From Neocallimastix lanati (nom. inval.) (taxonomy: Eukaryota; Neocallimastigomycota; Neocallimastigomycetes; Neocallimastigales; Neocallimastigaceae): 64,000 nt of DNA. How positions within the stretch are numbered: position 1 is the first letter of the stretch; each line of letters begins with the position of its first letter. Shown here in pieces: positions 57,888-64,000 of the stretch. A program made the translations under genes and the position numbers. Location of the stretch: contig JACVTC010000037.1 of NCBI GenBank assembly GCA_016946835.1, positions 1,318,219-1,382,218 on the forward strand, written 5' to 3'. Under the pieces are notes generated by a model, which saw only the letters and a list, made by a program, of their open reading frames with translations, was not told where the DNA came from and ran no database searches.

Positions 57888-58875
57888 TTTTTTTTGATTA
57901 AAATTAAGGAAAATCTTATCCATTTATTTAATTTGTTTATTCAATTTTCAAAATTTTCATTGTTCAGGCTAATTATTGAACTTTTAAAATATTAATTATT
58001 TTTATAAAATATAAAAAAAATAATAAATATTTTATTATTGAATAATATTAAATTACAAATAAACAATAATAACAAATACTTTACAAATAAATAATAGAAA
58101 TCATTAAAATACATAAATATTTTTTTTTATTTAATTATTTAGAAAAAAAAAAAAAAAAAAAAGAAAAAGAAAGTCAACAATTAACTTTATTTCATTCGTG
58201 CTATCATTTTCCCATTATTTATTCATTAATAAATATTTTTTTTTTTTTTTTGAAATATTTAAATATTTAATTTGAGATAAAAAAAAATATTTAATATATT
58301 CATGTAGAAATAAATTTAATTTATTTATTTTAATATTTGTACTACACAAAATTCATTAATTATTTATGTTAAGAGTAATTTGCAAAATTTACACTTTAAT
58401 ATATTATTAAATTATTTAATAATAAATATTAAAGTAAAAATATTAAAAATATTAAAAATATTAAATGAAAGACTTTTTTTAAAATTTTTAAAACATTTTT
58501 TTTCTATAATGAAATTTTTCATTTTCATTTTTATTAATAATTATGTATAATCAATTATTATGGATAAACAATAATATTAAAAGGGCATATAAAAAAGGAT
58601 ATTCATTTGTTTGTTACCAACAATGAGTATTATTAAGGGACTCCAAGGATAAAAAAAATTTTTTTTAAAGTAACCGCATTTTAATATAAATATTTAAAAA
58701 TTTAGTATTATGATTAAAATAAATAATTATAAATATTTTTATTAAAAAGGAATAAAATCTATAATATGAAACATGGAAAAAAAAAATTATAAAATTATAA
58801 AATTATAAAATTAAAAAATTAAAAATTAATATATATTATAATATATATATATTTGGAAATAATTATACATTAAAA
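57278..58875. other. AT-rich region upstream of copy B
   Basis: No gene. AAAAG repeats lie at 57435-57453, long A/T tracts at 57648-57712, an ATT run at 57856-57887 and TATAGA repeats near 57772-57800. A patch with mixed bases at 58570-58650 has no extended frame. Confidence 0.5.
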
Positions 58876-59125
58876 AAGTAATAATAATAATAAATAATAA
58901 TAATAATAAAAAATAATAATAATAATAATAAATAATAATAATTATAATAAATAATAATAATTATAATAAATAATAATAATAAATAATAATAATAAATAAT
59001 AATAATAATAATAATAAATAATAATAATAAATAAATAATAATTATAATAAATAATAATAATAAATAATAATAATAAATAATAATAATAATAATAATAAAT
59101 AATAATAATAAATAAATAAATAATA
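58876..59125. repeat. (AAT)n / AAATAAT array, ~250 bp
   Basis: AAT units interrupted by AAAT and AATTAT. Opposite-strand poly-Leu/Tyr/Ile frames are artefacts. Confidence 0.95.
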
Positions 59126-59714
59126 TTAAAAGATACATAATCTAATCTATTACTAAGCATATATAAAAAATTATATCTATAGAACTTCTTAATTAAAATC
59201 TATATATAATATACATATATATATTTTAATTTTTATGTATTTTTTATTTTAAAATACTTTTTATAGTCTCTGTTGATGCTTAGATCTATTCAATAGACAT
59301 TAATTATATGTTTTATCATATAATGAATAATTTTACAGAAATTATTATTATTTATTATTATTATTATTATTTAAAGTACTAAAATTTTTAATTATTTGAT
59401 ATATTATTTTAAATTGTTTTGTTTCAAATTTGCAATAAATTAATAGTTAATATATTAATTTAATATATATTCTTTATATTAATTTTAATTTAAAAAAAAT
59501 ATATATAGCATAATCAATATATTTTAACATTAAAGTTCATTAAAAATCTTAATTTTTATGCTAAAAATATATATAATGAACAATAATGAAATTATTATTT
59601 AATAAATACATATAAAAAATATATATATATTAGATTGAGAGACATCTAAAAAAATTGAAAGATATAAAAAAATAAAATTTATAACATTATTATCTAAATT
59701 ATTATAATTTAATT
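59126..59714. other. AT-rich spacer
   Basis: No gene. A short mixed patch lies at 59265-59300, with an ATT run near 59345-59370. Confidence 0.5.
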
Positions 59715-60582
59715 ATTATTATTATTATTACTATTACTATTACTATTACTATTACTATTACTATTACTATTACTATTACTATTACTATTACTATTACTAT
59801 TACTATTACTATTACTATTACTATTACTATTACTATTACTATTACTATTACTATTACTATTACTATTACTATTACTATTACTATTACTATTACTATTACT
59901 ATTACTATTACTATTACTATTACTAATACTATTACTATTACTATTACTATTTACTATTACTATTACTATTACTATTATTATTACTATTACTATTACTATT
60001 ACTATTATTATTACTATTACTATTACTATTACTATTTACTATTACTATTACTATTACTATTATTATTACTATTACTATTACTATTATTATTACTATTACT
60101 ATTACTATTACTATTATTATTACTATTACTATTACTATTATTATTACTATTACTATTACTATTACTATTATTATTACTATTACTATTATTATTACTATTA
60201 CTATTACTATTACTATTACTATTACTATTATTATTACTATTACTATTATTATTACTATTATTATTACTATTATTATTACTATTATTATTACTATTATTAT
60301 TACTATTATTATTACTATTATTATTACTATTATTATTACTATTATTATTACTATTATTATTACTATTATTATTACTATTATTATTACTATTATTATTACT
60401 ATTATTATTACTATTATTATTACTATTATTATTACTATTATTATTACTATTATTACTATTATTATTACTATTATTATTACTATTATTACTATTATTATTA
60501 CTATTATTATTACTATTATTATTACTATTATTATTACTATTATTATTACTATTATTACTATTATTATTACTATTACTATTAA
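59715..60582. repeat. Long satellite changing from ATTACT hexamers to ATTATTACT nonamers, ~870 bp
   Basis: The first ~200 bp are almost pure ATTACT. About 59935-60240 mixes ATTACT with ATTATTACT and occasional TATTTACT slips. From about 60240 to 60560 the nonamer ATTATTACT dominates, with a few hexamer losses. Every unit is a multiple of three, but no gene runs through it. Confidence 0.95.
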
Positions 60583-61830
60583 CTCAGTTCTGTATCTCTT
60601 TCAGAGAGAAGTTTTATTAATTATTCATATTTTTATTAAAATAATTTATTTAATTAAATAAATGAAATTATTTCATTTATTTATAATTTAAATTTATTTT
60701 ATTTAAATACATATTTTAATCTTTTTTATATAAATAATATTAATTTAATATTAAAAATATATCTAGGTCTTTTTTTTCTTTTTTAAAAAATTATAAATAT
60801 TAAAGATATCAATATTTCAATAAAAAAAAATAATAATAATCAAAAAATAGGGAAAATATTTTATTATTATAAATGTAATTTAGTAATATAAAATATATTT
60901 ACTAAAAAATCATTCATAATTAAAACAATATGAATAAAGAAATTAGTGATTGAAATCTTCAGAACTTTCCTAATAATCACAATATTTCTAATAGAATGAA
61001 AGAAATATATCTATAATTATTGATTTTTGCATTAAATATTGATTGTTATATATTATTATTTATTATAATAATTAAATATTTAATTATAAATATTTTCATA
61101 GTATTATTTTAGAATTCTTTTAATAATTTTTCTAATATTATGGTAAAAAAAAAAAAAACCCTAAAAATTATTTAAAAATTTATTTTAAATTTTTAAATAA
61201 TATATAATATATAATTTATAAAAATAAGTTAATATTGACATAATATATAATCAATTTTTATTGATAAATATTTTTTAAAATATTAATAATAATAATATAT
61301 AATTCAATAATAACAATAATAATAAATTTCATAATAATAATACAAATATATAATTCAATAATAGTAATAATAATAAATTTATAATAATAATAATATCAAT
61401 TACTAATAATAATTATTATTATTTTGCACAATCGGAATAAAAGTTTATATATATATATAATCCTAATTATTGTAAAGTTTAACTTTAATTATTTATTAAT
61501 TTATAAAGTACTTAACTTTTTTTTTAAAAAAAAAAAAATAATAATAATAATAATAAATTAATAAAAAAAAAAATTATTTGTCCAAATTGATCATAATATA
61601 TTTTTTTTTTTTTTAAATATTAATGTGAAATAAAAGGTATATAAATAAATTTAGAAAAAAAGTTCATAGGCAACAAGCCTCACCTCCGAGATTACAGGAT
61701 TTCTGATACTACATTATAAATATCTGTAAAAAAAATTTTTTTTACTAATCATTTCAATATCCAAGTTTCTCTAGTTTTCTCAAATTCATTTTTCTTATAA
61801 ACTTTAGTCTTCCATATCTCTATTCCAATA
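60583..61830. other. AT-rich spacer with a G+C-richer patch at 61.66-61.73 kb
   Basis: No gene. A mixed patch at 61657-61730 (AGGCAACAAGCCTCACCTCC, GAGATTACAGGATTTCTGAT) stands out but has no tRNA-like promoter boxes and no long frame. CAATAAAAGTTTATAATAAT follows near 61824; AATAAAAGTTTATATATA occurs near 61435. Confidence 0.45.
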
Positions 61831-61836
61831 AAAGTT

Positions 61837-61903
<67 letters not shown>

Positions 61904-61932
61904 GTAATAATAATAATAATAATAACAATAAC

Positions 61933-62025
<93 letters not shown>

Positions 62026-62098
62026 TTTTTTTTTTTTTTTTTTTTTTTAGACTAGGAATAAACTTTATTTAATAATATTTTTTTTTTTTTTTTTTTTT

Positions 62099-62150
<52 letters not shown>
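61831..62150. repeat. (AAT)n arrays separated by T tracts
   Basis: About 190 bp of AAT, two T tracts of 20 or more, and another AAT run at 62101-62145. TTTTTTTAGACTAGGAA follows a T tract at 62042-62058 and again at 62221-62237, so the T tract plus AGACTAGGAA is duplicated. Confidence 0.9.
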
Positions 62151-62151
<1 letters not shown>

Positions 62152-63204
62152 TTATTGCTTCTAAAAAATTATTAATATAATATATCATAAATAAATAAAT
62201 AAATAAATAACTAGATTTTTTTTTTTTAGACTAGGAAGAGAATACACTTCAGTGCTTTATTAAATAGTTTAAAATATTTTTATGCATTACGTTCAATAAA
62301 AAAAAAAAAAATACATTATATAATTAAAAAAGATAAAAAAATAAAATAAAAGTACAACAAAAAAAAAAATAAAATGAAACATAAACAAATTTTAATTAAT
62401 CAATAAATAATAAGATAAATAAATAAATAAATCATTAAAAATTAAACTCACTATTAAATATTATTAATTAAATAAGATTTTATCAATTGTTTTATTAAAA
62501 ACAAAACAAAGCAAAATCAAGTAAAATAAAAATAAAATTTAAAAAGTAAACACTATTTAATTATTTTATAAATGATTTTTTTTTTTATTTAACTAAAATT
62601 TATTTTAAATATTACTGCTTTAAGATATAATAAATATAAATTTTATTTATTTTTATTTTTATTTTTTTTTTTTAAAAAAAAATTTATGAATTATAAATAG
62701 GTTTTAAAGAATTATATTATGATAGTTTAAGTCATTAAAACTATTAATAATTATAATTAATAAAATTTTTATTCATTTTAGAAAACATTCATATATTCAA
62801 ATTAATATAAATAAATGTTTACAATAAATAGGTTAATATATATTATTTTATATTTTATATATTATGTTTTTTTTTATATTTATTCAAAAATATTATTATA
62901 AATTTACATATTCGCTTTGATAATTTATGAAAATATTTATAATAGATATAATGAGAAATACTTTTGAAATACTTTTGAAATGATTTTTTTATTTATTAAT
63001 TTAATAATTTTTTTGTTTATACTTAACAAAAATTTTAAATTAATAAAAAAAAATATCAAAATATTTTTATATATATATAAAAAATTTTTTTTAAAAAATG
63101 TTTTTTTTAAAAAATGTTTATTTACTATTTTTTATGATTTTTAATATATTTAATATATTACTAACTTTTTTTTTTTTTGTTTATTATTATTATTTTTTTT
63201 TATT
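62151..63204. other. AT-rich spacer 3' of the secreted-protein gene
   Basis: No gene. It includes AAAT runs, the second AGACTAGGAA copy, and a tandem TTTAAAAAATGTTTTTTTTA-like repeat at 63090-63120. Confidence 0.5.
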
Positions 63205-63945
63205 TTAAACTAACATGTTTTGTGAATGAACAATTTCAACACCATTTGGATCTTCTTGTTTTGATCTTTTAACCCAGAGGAAAATACCTGCGGCTGCAGC
63301 AGCAGCAGATCCAGCAATACCAGCAGCTATAGCTGAAGAACTACCAGTGGTATCAGAGGTTTCGTCATCATCAGACTTTTCAGCTTCAGCCTTAGTATCT
63401 AAATCATTAATTGTTTTCTTATTTTCTTCATTATCTTCTGATTCTTCTGATTCTTCTAATTTATTATTAGTTTCGTTTTCCTTATCCTTATTATTATCTG
63501 ACTTTTCTTTAGGAGTAGTTTCTTTTTTTAATTCTTTTTTATCTTCCTTTTTGGTTTCATTTTTGGTTTCCTTTTTGTTTTCTTTTTTATCTTCCTTTTT
63601 GGTTTCTTTTTTGGTTTCTTTTTTGGTTTCTGTTTTGGTTTCTTTTTTGTTTTCCTTTTTGGTTTCCTTTTCAGATTCCTTTATAGTTTCATCATCTGAT
63701 TCATTTTCAGATTCTTCAGATTCTTTAGTATGCTTTGAAGAGTGAACCTTTTCATTCTTTACATGTTTTGGCTTATTGCTCATAGAAGAAGTAGTTTTGC
63801 TGACTTGAATGACATTTTCAGAATCAGAATGAATGTCATTATTTAATTCAGCGACATCACTTAATTCAGCATTATCAAGTTTTGCGGTTTTAGCGAGAGC
63901 GAAAGAGATAGCAGCAGCAAAAATGAGAGCGTTTTGGAATTTCAT
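63205..63945 (-). CDS. Secreted Lys/Glu-rich single-span membrane protein, 246 aa
   Basis: Signal peptide at residues 1-18 (MKFQNALIFAAAISFALA), likely cut before KTAKLDNAELS. Residues 20-200 are highly charged and low-complexity. Residues 90-145 are a KKET/KKED/KKEN tetrapeptide-like array, flanked by acidic Ser/Glu patches (EESEESED, KSDDDETSD). A membrane span follows at about 204-224 (AIAAGIAGSAAAAAAGIFLW), then a stop-transfer KRSK and a 20-residue tail ending VHSQNMLV. The topology is type I, with the charged region outside the cell or in the secretory lumen. It could be a cell-wall or adhesion spacer; no family was recognised. The coding DNA is clearly richer in G+C than the flanks, and the start sits in TTTTTAAAAATG. 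No intron is needed. Confidence 0.88.
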   Translation of the reverse strand: MKFQNALIFAAAISFALAKTAKLDNAELSDVAELNNDIHSDSENVIQVSKTTSSMSNKPKHVKNEKVHSSKHTKESEESENESDDETIKESEKETKKENKKETKTETKKETKKETKKEDKKENKKETKNETKKEDKKELKKETTPKEKSDNNKDKENETNNKLEESEESEDNEENKKTINDLDTKAEAEKSDDDETSDTTGSSSAIAAGIAGSAAAAAAGIFLWVKRSKQEDPNGVEIVHSQNMLV

Positions 63946-64000
63946 TTTTAAAAATTTTTTTTTTTGTTTAGTAAATTTTATTTATAATTAATATTCAAAT
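63946..64000. other. 5' leader/promoter edge of the secreted-protein gene
   Basis: Only 55 bp remain in the window. On the minus strand it is an A-rich leader immediately before the ATG. Confidence 0.5.

Noticed and set aside
58863-59160. Poly-Leu/Ile/Tyr ORFs on the minus strand
   Set aside because: They are translations of the AAT microsatellite.
61680-61705. Alu-like phrase CCTCCGAGATTACAGG
   Set aside because: A short chance resemblance; no 7SL-like length or polymerase III boxes, and the host is not a primate.
1-64000. CRISPR arrays, bacterial operons or prophage
   Set aside because: Introns, eukaryotic retroelements and base composition show a eukaryotic nuclear region; repeats lack spacer structure.

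Overview
The window looks like nuclear DNA of a very AT-rich eukaryote, most likely an anaerobic gut fungus (Neocallimastigomycota). The evidence is non-coding DNA made almost only of A and T with long homopolymers and AAT/ATT microsatellites, short GT-AG introns of about 100-240 bp, asparagine-rich proteins, a large ankyrin-repeat protein, a fungal-type hexokinase, and many Ty1/copia, MULE and LINE-like remains. Dictyostelium is the main look-alike; the species call is an inference. No tRNA, rRNA or CRISPR was seen.

Layout: 1-3.4 kb is AT-rich DNA with two perfect hairpins and an old copia fragment. 3.4-10.3 kb holds three genes: an ankyrin-repeat protein (-), a membrane-anchored aldo-keto reductase (+, divergent from it) and a spliced polytopic membrane protein with an Asn-rich tail (-). 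12.8-14.9 kb has a decayed MULE transposase and a MITE-like element. 18.5-20.3 kb is a three-exon hexokinase gene. 20.4-27 kb is a repeat-rich stretch: degenerate units of roughly 550 bp around a LINE-like relic and an unidentified relic. 29.4-31.1 kb is a five-exon gene (copy A) for a helix-turn-helix-like protein. 31-39 kb is almost gene-free. 39-44.1 kb holds MULE remains with clear terminal inverted repeats and a 7-copy minisatellite. 46.5-47.7 kb is a MITE-like element with long inverted repeats. 47.9-53.9 kb is a complete, recently inserted Ty1/copia retrotransposon (-). 55.7-57.3 kb is copy B of the helix-turn-helix-like gene. 59.7-60.6 kb is a long ATTACT-type satellite. 63.2-63.9 kb encodes a secreted Lys/Glu-rich single-span membrane protein.

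The host genes do not form an obvious pathway. The best observations are: (1) copies A and B, 26 kb apart, share an identical exon plan (26, 141, 5 and 66 nt, then a last exon), including a 5-nt micro-exon inside the helix-turn-helix motif; (2) the copia element has visually identical 243-bp LTRs and a 5-bp target duplication, a primer site that seems to match the anticodon arm of tRNA-Lys(CUU), a +1 gag-pol overlap, a protease with Asp-Ser-Val where Asp-Ser/Thr-Gly is expected, and a roughly 480-residue Asn-rich insert between integrase and reverse transcriptase; (3) a family of elements shares an inverted-repeat core of the type GYATTTCG.

Splice sites and repeat alignments were worked out by eye from sequence and reading frame, with no database search.
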